Source of the DNA: Megalonaias nervosa
Taxonomy: Eukaryota > Mollusca > Bivalvia > Unionida > Unionidae
NCBI GenBank assembly: GCA_016617855.1
Contig: JAECUM010001875.1
Location: 62,001 to 126,000, forward strand
Direction: 5' to 3'
DNA: 64,000 bases
Shown: positions 34,310 to 44,450 of the stretch, piece after piece
Position numbering within the stretch: position 1 is the stretch's first letter
Layout of the letters: each line of letters opens with the position of its first letter
Made by a program: the position numbers and the translations under genes
The notes under the pieces: model-generated
The model's input: only the letters and a program-made list of their open reading frames with translations
What the model was told of the DNA's origin: nothing
Database searches by the model: none

Positions 34310-35300
34310 AAATCAACAGGAAATTCTTAGTCTAACCCATGACACTCTCTTAGCTGGTCATTTAGGAGTCAAAATGACTTGTCACTAGATCCTGAATAAT
34401 TTTTATTGCATGAAATGTAAGTGATGTTTCTAAATACTGTAGATCTTGTCACGCTTGTCAAATGGTAGGAAAACCCAAACAGAAGATACCTAAGGCTCAT
34501 CTGCAACCTCTTCCTGCATGTGATGAACCATTTAGCAGAATAATGGAAGACTGTGTTGGTCTCTTACCTAAGACTAAGTCCGGCAACCAATATTTGTTGA
34601 CCATTATGTGTGTGTTCACTAGATTTCCAGAAGTAATTCCTTTGAGAAAAATAAACATAAACATAAAACTTTGATCAAATTTTGACCCTTGTTGGCCTTC
34701 ACAAATCTGTCAAATCTGATCAAGCATCAAAGTTTATGTCTAAAATTTTCCAAGCAAGTTATGCATGAATTAGGCATCTAACAGTTTAAATCTTCTGCCT
34801 CTCACCCTGCAATTCAAGGGGCCTTGCAAAAACTTAATGACATGATGAAAAATATGATTCAGTCATATTGCTTTGATACAGGAAACGAATGGAATGAGGT
34901 GTTCATTTGCTGTTGTTTGCTGCTAGTGAATCAGTTGAAGAATCATTGGGATTTAGTCCTTTGAAGTTTTGGACATGCTGCCCATGGACCATTGAAATTA
35001 TTGCAAGAGAAACTTCTTTCAAATGAAGACTTCTTCTTGACTATGTCTCTGATTTCAAATATAAATTGTCAAAGGCTTGCGAAGTAGCAAGAAAAGATCT
35101 TCACTCTACTCAGTCAAAAATAAAATTAAGGTACAACAGAAATGCACAGGAAAGGAGTTTTCACCCTGGTGATAAAATTCTGGCTCTCTTGCCCATATCT
35201 CAAAACACAATTTGGGCTAACTTTTGTGGTCCTTATGCAGCTGAAAAGAAAGTAAATGACTTAACTTGTATCATTAATACTCTTGGCAAGCAGAAATAGA
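34310..35300 (+). pseudogene. Gypsy integrase, broken
   Basis: An HHCC-type zinc site: H-D-T-L-L-A-G-H near 34340 and CRSCHAC at ~34438. The core reads MEDCVGLLPKTKSGNQYLLT with the first catalytic Asp at 34549-34551, and KSDQASKF with the second at 34718. In the third block (HPAIQGALQKL near 34805) the expected Glu of 'ALERF' is Gln. After frameshifts, 35066-35299 gives a C-terminal region (NAQERSFHPGDKILALLPI), the usual gypsy integrase tail. It lies upstream of the RT. Confidence 0.87.
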
Positions 35301-35541
35301 AAAAACTTTGTCATAAATATACTAAGGAGTATTTTGGTAGATATAACCCAGTTCATTATTCAGGATGAGGATGTAAACAGTGAGGATGTAAACAATGGAA
35401 TGCAATCTGACTATAGTGACAAATGTTTAACCAATCATCAGAATTCAGAAATATTAAAAATCTTGACTGGAAACTTTAACCTCTATAAGAAGAAAAAGGG
35501 TACTAAAACAGCTATTATGTGAATATGAACACTTATTTCCT

Positions 35542-36232
35542 ATGTTACAACACGAACAAAATAAAATCTATTCTCATGTTGAGATTCTAGATTCTACACC
35601 TGTGAAACAGCATCCTTATAGGATGAATCTTCTCAAGCTGGAATATTTGAAAAAAGAAATTCATTATTTCCTGGAGAATGATTTTACAGAACCAAGTAAA
35701 ATAACTAGAGTTTACCATGTATTCTTGTGCCTCAACATTGTAATACATTCCACATGTGTACCCATTATATAAAAGTCAACAGTGTCACCAACAGATTCAT
35801 TTCCAGTGCCAAGAACAGATGATTGCATCAACAAAATTGGAAATGTGAAAAATGTCACTAAGTTTGACCATTTAAAAGGATTCTGGCAAATTCCATTCAA
35901 GGAAAGAGAAAAAGAAATTTCATCATTTACAACTCCATATGGATTTTATCAGTATAAAGTGATGCATTTTGGTATGAAAAATTCTCCGAAAACATTCCAA
36001 CATTTAACGAACATGGTAACATCTGGTCTAGATAATTGTGCATCGTACAGCAATGAGATTATCAACAACACTACTTAGAAAGATCACTTGGAAACCATTC
36101 AGAAATTCTTTGATTGAATCAGTGATGCAAATCTGATGGTTTATTTAGGTAAGAGTGAGTTTTTCCATGCTTGTGTCACACTTTTAGGACATACTGTGGC
36201 ACAAGGTCAAGTTAAACCTGTCGGATTTAAGG
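35542..36232 (+). pseudogene. Gypsy reverse transcriptase, broken
   Basis: Motifs in order: VEILDSTPVKQHPYRMN (35581), FLENDFTEPSK, VTKFDHLKGFWQIPFKERE with the catalytic first Asp (~35857), FTTPYGFYQYKVMHFGMKNS (~35926), and the catalytic box, where YIDD of relatives is YSNE (36046-36057), abolishing activity. Stops occur at 35770 and 36076. GKSEFFHACVTLLGHTVAQG precedes the SINE that splits the gene at 36233. Confidence 0.9.
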
Positions 36233-36540
36233 GTGTTTGTGCATGTTTCTGGATTTTTAATGTAGCTTTAACAATCTGAGTCATATTGCTATGATGTCTG
36301 TAGTGTGGCAGTTCATAGTGATTGTCTAGCACTGGGGCATCATGCTGCAGACATGCAGCATTACGTCCCACCCAGTCACATTATCCTGACATCAGGCCAA
36401 CCAATCCTAACACTAACCTCTGAGCGCTGAGCACCAAGCGAGGCAGCTGCAAATACCATTTTTATAAGTCTTTGCTATGACTTCGCCGGGGTTCAAACCT
36501 GCAACCTCCTGCATCTGAGGCTGATGCTCTAACCACTTAG
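36233..36540 (-). mobile_element. SINE family B, second copy, inserted in the gypsy pol
   Basis: The minus strand has the tRNA-like head with B-box complement 'ggggttcaaacc', then the same ~230-bp body as 1707-2024. It is flanked by 9-bp near-direct repeats GATTTAAGG (36224-36232) and GAGTTAAGG (36541-36549). The coding context resumes at once on the far side. Confidence 0.85.
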
Positions 36541-37163
36541 GAGTTAAGGTCAAAGCTGTCTCTGAATTCCCAGTGCCTATTAGTAAACAGCAACTGATGC
36601 GATTGTTTGGTATGGATTGATATTATTGGAAATTCTGTTCAAATTATTCCATAACTGCTCAACTCTTGACCAATTTGTTAAGCAAGAAATCCGTTTCATT
36701 TGTTTATCAAATGTCAGGTATCTTTTTACAAATTAAGAGGCCATACTTGAAAGTGCACCAGTTCATACTGTTACAAATTTTAGTTAATTATTTAAAATAT
36801 CTGTTGATGCAAGTGATGTAGGGATTGGTGCAATAGTGAAATCAAGAATATAAAAATGGTGTGGATCATTCAGTGTGTTTTTCTAATAAAACTAAACAAG
36901 CACCATAAAACTTATTCCACAATTGAGAAGGAATGATTGGCTCTGATACTGGCTTTTCAACATTTTGAAGTGTATGTTAGTTCAGCTCCTTCAAATATTA
37001 TATTCAGTGATCAAATCCCCCTTACTTTCATTAACAAACTGAAATACAAAATTCAGAGACTGTAGATGCTGCAAGGATACAATATTGACATTAGACACAT
37101 CAGAAGAAAAGATAATGTGATTCCAGATGCATTCTCACATGTACAGAAGTATTCTATGGCTTT
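36541..37163 (+). pseudogene. Gypsy RT thumb and RNase H, broken
   Basis: VKAVSEFPVPISKQQLMRLFG continues the RT connection after the SINE. SVDASDVGIGAIV (~36800) carries the first RNase H Asp. YSTIEKE (~36914) carries the catalytic Glu. SDQIPLTFINKLK (~37009) carries the next Asp (usual SDHnPL). YNIDIRHIRRKDNVIPDAFS (~37080) ends the domain. Several stops lie between them. Confidence 0.87.
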
Positions 37164-37280
37164 AGTTTGTTTATATTTTGTCATTCACAAGATATCTTCC
37201 TATGTAATTTTAGTTATTGCAGTATCATATCTATATCTGACTAATAGTAAAAGAAAGCTTTATTGCAAAAAGCTTTCTCA

Positions 37281-37291
37281 TTGAGGGGAGA
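37281..37291 (+). promoter_or_regulatory. Polypurine tract
   Basis: TTGAGGGGAGA directly abuts the TGTTATG start of the 3' LTR and would prime plus-strand DNA synthesis. Confidence 0.78.
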
Positions 37292-37857
37292 TGTTATGTA
37301 TATTTAATTTATATTGTGTGCTTGACTTTCTGTCCATTAATGAGGGTTGTGGATGGAGTTTTTGCATACTAGACTATTGTTGTGTTGGTAAGTGGCAAAT
37401 AAGAGGTTTATTAGAATTCGAGTTCAGGGCCTAACCTTGCTTATGAGTTAATGATATTTTCCATCAGTTTCTCAGAAAATACTACTGCATTGTAGGTTAA
37501 GTGAACTACGTATAAATAGAAGTTTGGTAAACAAATTATTCATTTCTGTTTTAAGATCAGTCAGTTTCATTTACAGATGTGTAAAGATATAAATTGAAAG
37601 GGATTATTTAAATTATTAATTGAAATTACTAAGTGCTCATTGGCTTTAACACATTATTTTGGAATTACTGAGAATTCCTTCAAGACTACTGGTACATCAA
37701 GGACATTCAAGACTTTTGATTTTACTTAGAACAGTCTCTACTTTGTAAATGTCTCTTAAATTTTCACTTTGTAACTTAGTGAAATAAATTATTTGTTAAT
37801 TTTACTAAACTTGGTTTCACTTCTTTCTGTTACAGTTCAAGACCATAAGTTGTAACT
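37292..37857 (+). repeat. 3' LTR
   Basis: Starts TGTTATGTATATTTAATTT like the 5' LTR and ends AGTTGTAACT. The region 'ttttcactttgtaacttagtgaaataaattatttgtta' matches 5' LTR ~31217-31253. The middle aligns poorly, so the two LTRs are very unlike for one insertion. Confidence 0.82.
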
Positions 37858-37861
37858 CCAC

Positions 37862-38359
37862 ACAATGTACCAACAGGTCTAGGTTATTGCTCTTGGCATT
37901 ACTTATTATTTCAAGCAAACAGAGCAGACCCAAGGTGTCACTATACTATGTGCTAATAGATGTAGGTCCATGTTATTTGTACCACTTATAATTTCAAGCA
38001 AACAGAGTAGACCCATGGCATCACCATACAATATGCCAACAGATCTATGTCCATGAAGTTTGTACTACTCATAATTTGAAACAAAAGAAGCTGTCACCTT
38101 AAAATGTGCTAACAGATCTAGGTCCATGCTGTCTGCACAACTTGTAACTTCAAGCAAACAGTGCACAACTTCAAGCAAACAGTGCACACTCAATATGTTA
38201 CTATACAATATGATGAAAAATCTATGTCCATGCTGTTTGTATTACTCATAAATTCAAGCAAATAGTGTAGATCCAATCTGTCATCATATTGTATATAGAC
38301 AGGTCTAGACCCATGCTGTTTGTACTCTTGTAATTTCAAGCACACAGTGCAGACTCTAT
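37862..38359. repeat. Satellite, about six units of ~82 bp
   Basis: The landmark 'tcaagcaaacag' recurs near 37911, 37994, 38074 (diverged), 38150, 38253 and 38335. Each is followed by 'gtagacccatggtgtcaccatacaatatgccaacagatctaggtccatgctgtttgta'-like sequence. A short extra duplication (cttcaagcaaacagtgcaca twice) lies near 38150-38190. The unit resembles the dispersed palindromic repeats at 7131, 8074 and 11273. Confidence 0.85.
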
Positions 38360-38706
38360 AAACATGACTCGCTATCTGCTAATGCAGGCAAGAATACAAT
38401 GTCCATCTTCAAGACAGGCCACAAGTGTTGCAATTGAAAATTCAATGCAATCAGCTTCCAGAAGACTGAATTTCCCTTTTACTGTGAATTTGGTAATTTT
38501 CCAGGGAATCAATTTCTGTGGTTCTGCAAAACAGAAAACAAAAACAAAAATTTCAAAAGTACTTAATTTTGTGGATTGAGCAAGGGTAATTGTTCACTGG
38601 ATCTGTAGAGTCATGATTTGCAGCAACCAAGAAATCCACAACAAATGCTTCCCAATAAATAATAGTAGCTTCACTGTATTCTTAAGCCTGTCCCATAAGC
38701 CCTTAC
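38360..38706. other. Convertase intron adjacent to exon
   Basis: On minus, an acceptor-like TTTTGCAG at ~38527 is followed by a 50-codon open frame, but no phase matches the flanking exons. I treat it as non-coding (see rejected items). Confidence 0.4.
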
Positions 38707-38824
38707 TTATTCTGATCTGGAGAGCGAATTTCACAGATATGCTGAGGTGGCACTGTAGTCCAGTTCCTTGCTAGGGCCACTATGGACCCAGCATCCATCA
38801 ACCCATATCCAAAGGAATGACTCA
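38707..38824 (-). CDS. Proprotein convertase, end of catalytic domain
   Basis: 118 bp between GTTTCAG (acceptor, ends 38825) and AA|GTAAGG (donor at 38706). In frame (phase 1 in, phase 2 out) it reads SHSFGYGLMDAGSIVALARN, then WTTVPPQHICEIRSPDQN. This is the C-terminal helix of the subtilase fold (furin: SHSYGYGLLDAGAMVALAQNWTTV) and the start of the P-domain linker. The QHIC wording resembles PCSK5/6 (QHVC). Confidence 0.96.
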
Positions 38825-40206
38825 CTGAAACAAATCAGTATATATAAGCAATGTAAAACTCACTCACCCAAAACAGATTATATTAATAGTGAAATAAAAC
38901 AATATATTAACAATGGAACAATGTTTCCACATAAAGAGGAAAGGCAAATAAAACAAAAATGTCTCCAAGACAAAATGACATTCTATTCTAAAATCTATGA
39001 CTTACAAAAGCAAAGTAGTGTTGTTTTAATTTTTGCTCATAGAAACACTGAACTAAAATTATCTACACCTGAACAATGTTCTGCATGAAGTACAGTATAA
39101 CTGCCAACTTTGCAGACAGTGGTGGGTTTGTTATTCTTTTAGATGGAAAAAGTGATTTTATGGTCACAATGTGTATCAGTGCACATGACATAAGCAACAT
39201 TTCACAACTGAGAATAAGTTGTCTAGTCATACAAGTCTAGAAATAAGTGTCTGAAAATTCAGATGTGAATACAGAAAATAAAATACATGTTTCTTTGAAG
39301 AACTGAAAACAACTCCCCCCAAAACTAGCTAGCAATTTCAAATGTCATCACATATACAAAACTGCACACTAACAATCAGAACCATGTAACATTGATGCAC
39401 AAACAATGCCTGAAATGATCCAACGCAACACAAAATTTCATCAAGGAGTGATGGATGGACAGGGTATAAACTACTTTACAACAGTGAGGCATCAAAATAT
39501 ACAAAGCCCCTGCCTTTAAAATGCATTATCAAATAAAATGCAAATCCAGTTAGCATCCACTTTCCATCATTCACATATTAATTCTAATTATCACGATTGG
39601 TTGGACAGAAGAGTACAGCATTAACTTCCAGATGCAATCTGTGCTGCTCTCAACATTTAAATAGAGGGTTTGAAGCCATTACAAGTTTAATTTGTGGTAA
39701 TCTTTGCACTTGTTAGAGACTGGATGATATTGTTGTTCAAATTTCGCTGCGTATCTTGATGAATGTTTTTAAGCATTGAAATGATCTTTCTCCATCTGCA
39801 TTGCTGTTACATGGTTCCCACGCTTTTTTTAAAGATAAATTTCCAGGTCATTTTCAAGGTTTTTCCAGGATGAAATTAATTTTTTCAAGGTTCACATATG
39901 ACCATTACTGAATGGAATTAAAGAACATTTTAGATTATAAAACATGCATTTTCTAAATCTAAAGATGTTTCTCTTTCAGGGCTCTCCAAAACATCTAAGA
40001 AAGAAAAGATGATCATGTACAAAACCATAAAATGTATCACATGAAACAAGTTTGATTATATTCCTGTAAATTGGCATGTAAAGTCATTTCAATTTTCAGA
40101 ATAAAAATTCTAACTTTATTTTGCTAACCTGCATTATGTTGCTAAGTGGGAACAACATAATGAGCATACATTAGTTTTCTTTCCTTTCAAACCTTTAATT
40201 CTAAAG

Positions 40207-40209
<3 letters not shown>

Positions 40210-40254
<45 letters not shown>
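40210..40254. repeat. (AT)n microsatellite
   Basis: Uninterrupted AT dinucleotides for about 45 bp inside the fold-back element. Confidence 0.97.
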
Positions 40255-40257
<3 letters not shown>

Positions 40258-40799
40258 TCTTTTAGAATCTTGTCTTGTAATGAAAAGAGTTTAACCCTGA
40301 ATTTATCTAAATCCCTAACAAGATTTTTCAACAACCTAATCTCCTTAAGACGATCTGGTAAAAAAATTCATCATTTAAAAAGCATTTTCAAAAGGGTTGA
40401 TTTAAATTTTGACAAAAGACCTTCAAAAGTATATACTGTTGTATAAACAAGGACTGAATTTTCTGCAAAATCAACTAGTCTTCTTGATTTTCGTTAAACC
40501 AATCCCCAAATCTGTATTGATATGGGGGTTCGTATCGTTTTTTTAATATATAAGACAAGGGATGACAATTTCACATTTCAGCTCTGAGATTCAACAATTT
40601 AGACTACAAATTTGGCTTAAAACGAATAGCAGTCCATTTTCTCATCCGAGTTTCCTTTGAATATTTTTCATATTTGGACATTTAGGTTGGGGTGTGGGGT
40701 CATTGCAATTGCGTATCGAAAGTTTGGAATTTGCCGCCACCGCGCGGTAGTGACATATGGTAGTCGCTTACCAACAGGCATAGAAAATTTAAACTTATG

Positions 40800-41480
40800 T
40801 TGACTTATACCTGCATGAAATTGATAGGAAAATTATGTATTTTCTCAGAAATGGCAAGTATTGTAATCGTTATGTCTTTAATCCGCCGACAGACTAGACG
40901 AAACTACGGCATAGATGAAACCTGACCCGGTACTCGCCATTCGCATTACTAGTCACAACTTCACAAATCTCAAACAACGACATCAGAAGTCCAATAGTCA
41001 TGTGATATCAACAACAAACTCCTTTTAAATGTTGTCGTACAGAAATTCAGTTATATTAAATGAAAGTCTGTTACTTTTTGTAAAACCCAGCAATCTGGCC
41101 AGTCTGATTCATCAAGCAGAGAGTACACGTCAACGTGATACAACGAAACTCCAGCAGTTGTTCTCGGAATATATAAATATGGAAAATTTTGTGTTCTTTC
41201 ATTTTTGTATTTTCGTTTCAACCAGTATATGACTTTCATTTATTATTTTTTTTAAATATTTTTTCTCAATAACATTTGAGAATGAGGTTGTTAGATTTTG
41301 TGTCCTCATGCAACTAGTAAGGCCTAATGCAAATCGCGAGTACCAGGTCACATTTCATCAGTGCTGTAGTTTCATCTTGTCTTTCAGCAGATTACGGATA
41401 TAACAATTTTAATATTCACAATTTCTGAGAAAATAAGTAACTTTCATATCTATTTCATGCATGTATCACTTGATCTAACA
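40800..41480. repeat. Long imperfect inverted repeat
   Basis: 'ccgacagactagacgaaactacggcatagatgaaacctgacccggtactcgcc' (~40884-40938) pairs with '...cgcgagtaccaggtcacatttcatcagtgctgtagtttcatcttgtctttcagcagattacgg' (~41336-41397). Pairing extends outward over 'tttctNagaaaata' and inward over 'ttactagt...caaatctcaaacaac'. Arms are about 200 bp around a ~300-bp centre. CpG content is higher than its surroundings. Confidence 0.82.
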
Positions 41481-41897
41481 ATGTTTGAAGTCTGCTAGGT
41501 AATCCGTTCAGCGGTTATGCTTTCGCACCACCATGTTGGTTTCTTGTGATGCTAGACTGGTTTTCATACCTTCCATGTAAGGGAAGATTTTGAAAATAAA
41601 AGTCTACTACACAAATCTAATTAACTGAGTGTTTGGATTTACTCAGCATATATGTTTATTGCAAGCACCCAAATGATCCATACTGCACCCTCCGAATATT
41701 CTGGTTAGAAATAGATAAATTTAACTCACGATCAGTTTAGTTATGACTCAATTGCGTGATTGTTTCGGGCTTCAAGTGGTGGCAGAAAATTCCCGGATTT
41801 TCCTGACTTTCATCAACATTTGCAACTTTTCATGGTCGGGAAAAAAATTATCATTTCTCTCGACTTTTTTCTGATTTCCTGGTAGCATGGGAACCCT

Positions 41898-42704
41898 TTG
41901 TTAAATACAAACATGCAGCGACCATGTGTCAGTCAAACCATGGCATTCACAATGGTAGAAGACAGCCATGGTTTGACATAATGCCTTCCGAAAAAAAAAA
42001 GAATCATACTTCCATACTGCTCCTAATCTAGCAATTCAAACTACCAACATGACTGTACTTTGCTTTTCCATGATTACATGTATGGGATAAATCTGACTTC
42101 AATGAAACTTTCCTGCAGATCATAAACTAGATTTCAGCTGGCTCACTGCAAAGCAACAAACAATAATAGCTATTGTTTCTTTTTTGACATGCATACCTAA
42201 CATCCCAAAAACTGGCTCATTCCACTTCATGTTATTTTACATAAGCAAATTAACCTAAAGGACTTTCTTCAGTGATGCTAAAAGGACTAGCAGATCACCC
42301 GAGCTATTGTCCATCTGTGGAATGGTGGTCAATCATCTCTTGCTGCCTTTACATTTTAGCTGCCTCTATGACAATTAACTGTATACACTGTCCTGGGCTG
42401 ACAGTATTCCACAAGCATTAATGATTAAACTTAAACCTATCCAAGTTACAATTGTCTTCTGCTCATCGGAGCGACACTATCATAAAATCTCTTATTCTTT
42501 AAAACTGGATTTATCGGAAATTGTGTTTTAATAAAGATGTCTGATTATGGGTATACTGTATTTTATCTGTAACATACTGTGACACTGCATGTACGGCAGT
42601 GATGAACCAAAACAATATTCCACATATCTCAATCCTGTGATAACACAACATGCAACACAAATAAACATAACGTTTTTACTCCAAAGCCCTTGATGTGGTC
42701 ATGT
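41898..42704. other. Intronic sequence without assignable content
   Basis: A short inverted pair 'gtcaaaccatgg...ccatggtttgac' near 41932-41976 is the only structure noted. No credible coding frame. Confidence 0.45.
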
Positions 42705-43441
42705 TTAAAAAAAAAAAATATGATTTTCAGTAATTTTAGAAAAGAAAAAAAAGAGACAGAGAGAGAGAGGAGAGCTGTTTCTTGACAACCATGTTACAAA
42801 ACTTGTAGCCTGTATAAACAGTAAACAGTCTTGCTCAGTACTCATAAACTATCCCATGGAGCAGTTTATACCATTAACTGCCATAGGGGCAATTAAAAGG
42901 TCAGGCAATCTGAGGTAAACAACCATCATTTCAAAGATCGCTTATTTAGCTAACAATAGCTAGGGTGATGTCATTAAGTCTTTTAAGCAATGCTGTGGGA
43001 CAGCCAATTAGGCTAATTTGCATAGGTAATGTGCACTAAGTAGAAGAACCCAATTCATTTAACTTTGGTAGATCAAAGCGTGTTGAAAAACAAAAAGTTA
43101 TTATTCTTTATCCCCTCCAATGATATTGTTCAAGCAAGTTTCATTACATATTATTTGGTATTTGGAGGTCAGATTCTACTACATATATTATTTTGATAAC
43201 TGAAATGGCATGAAAGTGCAATTTGTGTTTGAAGGAAAAATGTTGAAACACAGCTGTAATTGAGGTCTGGTGGAGCCATCAGTGAAGTGAGCAAAACTAA
43301 ATTTTTCAATCCTGGTTGACAGAGTTGGTCTTTATGAAATGCAGCAGCAAGGGGAAGCATTTCATTCTTTTTAGATACTGCAAACACCATACTCAGATTA
43401 GTCATTCTGTAGTGTACAATACCTACACCACAGAGCATCAC
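42705..43441 (+). repeat. Dispersed repeat, copy 2
   Basis: Paralogue of 11830-12745 in the same orientation but without the hAT MITE. At the matching position it reads 'gtgaagtgagcaaaactaaattt', an empty site. It also has a purine-rich 'gagacagagagagagagg' tract near 42755 absent from copy 1. Confidence 0.72.
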
Positions 43442-43756
43442 GACAAGACACCAATGCTGAGCTCAATCCCAAAAGTAATATGTTAAAGCATCTGAACCAA
43501 TGTGGCTATTGCACATGTAATACTCCCTCACAGCTACACAGATGCAAGATTATCATTTTCTATTTTGAGAAAAATTCAACAAGATCTTCGGGCAAGTTTG
43601 AGCAACAGTACCATTCAGTCTCTGTCATGACTAACAATTTGCTCGCTTCCTTTATTTTTCTATCTGGACTTTTTATTTAATTCATGTGTGATAGTGATAA
43701 TGTGAGTGTGTGTATATATGTGTGTTTGTGTCGTGATGATATTTGATTATGTTATA

Positions 43757-43996
43757 GGGCCAACCATTTAATTTTCTGGAGGTGAGGCAGGTGCTCTTTT
43801 GAAGAAAAAAGTTTGGTCCCCATATACAGTAGCATGAAAAAAGTACTCTTGATTTGATTTATATGAAGAAACAAAACTAATGAGATCCACTATATTAGTA
43901 GTTCAAAATGAATTATCTTAAGGTAAAAGAAAAAGAGATGTCCTGGTTGAAAAGAAAAAAACAGCCCCTGACTCTGAAAATTAAATGGTTGGTCCC
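43757..43996. mobile_element. MITE with GGGCCAACCATTTAATTTTC ends
   Basis: The left end GGGCCAACCATTTAATTTTC and right end GAAAATTAAATGGTTGGTCCC are near-perfect inverted repeats of about 20 bp, with weaker pairing for ~40 bp more (gaagaaaaaag / cttttcaacc). 240 bp with no coding capacity. Target duplication unclear. Confidence 0.82.
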
Positions 43997-44346
43997 TAAC
44001 TTTACCAACAATATTCTAAATTCACCATATATGACTGCCAATGGCCTTGTGACAGAGTAAATAAATTCTGACTGCAGAATTGGTGACAAGTTACGTTTAC
44101 ATATAAACATATGAGAACAAACCCTTGTCTATCCCCACCTGGCATTCATATTTCAAGAGGCTTAAGATTAGAACTGTACCCTACTGGTCACAAATCCATC
44201 AAGTAACTGATAAATCATGGCTATTTCGTACAACCTGGTTCTATACATCTATATAATCAAATTCCACAATCCACAATACCTGTTATGTTAATGTAACAAT
44301 TTATTACACAGATAGGACTTTTCTGCATATTTGGCTAAAATATTAC

Positions 44347-44450
44347 CTCTTCTTCCAACACCATTTGTAATCCAGTCTGAATCATGAAGGTTAAATGGTT
44401 TGGCTGTCATAACAACAATATGTTGCAGGTCACGCCATGTTAACATGGGG
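44347..44450 (-). CDS. Proprotein convertase, catalytic-domain exon after the Ser exon
   Basis: 104 bp between TAATTTCAG and G|GTAATA. Phase 2 in completes an Asn codon, phase 1 out. It reads PMLTWRDLQHIVVMTAKPFN, then LHDSDWITNGVGRR, closely matching furin LTWRDMQHLVVQTSKP and NDWATNGVGRKV. Confidence 0.96.

Larger units (their letters stand above)
30509..37857 (+). mobile_element. Gmr1-like Ty3/gypsy LTR retrotransposon, degenerate
   Basis: The order read on plus is 5' LTR, tRNA-Pro-type primer site, gag with coiled-coil insert, zinc knuckle, protease (duplicated), integrase, reverse transcriptase, RNase H, polypurine tract, 3' LTR. Integrase lies upstream of reverse transcriptase, the copia-like order known for Gmr1-type gypsy elements. 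Many stops and lost catalytic residues show it is inactive. It sits in the convertase intron antisense to the host gene. No target duplication is visible at its ends. Confidence 0.9.
39812..41897. mobile_element. Large fold-back element with GGTTCCCA termini
   Basis: The left end TGGTTCCCACGCTTTTT and right end AGCATGGGAACCCT are inverted repeats. Inside, related 'ttttcaaggtttttccagga' and 'gggaaaaaaattatcatttctctcgacttttttc' blocks are also inverted. Flanks ctgttaca and ttgttaaa share 6 of 8 bases, a possible hAT-type 8-bp target duplication. No transposase frame is recognisable. Confidence 0.6.

Noticed and set aside
38375..38527. A possible extra convertase exon on minus: acceptor-like TTTTGCAG, then a 50-codon open frame beginning EPQKLIPWKI
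   Set aside because: The open frame does not match the phase-2 junction of exon 38707-38824. The in-phase reading stops after ~24 codons, and splicing 38707-38824 directly to 29342-29642 already gives the exact family spacing. A rare alternative terminal exon cannot be excluded.
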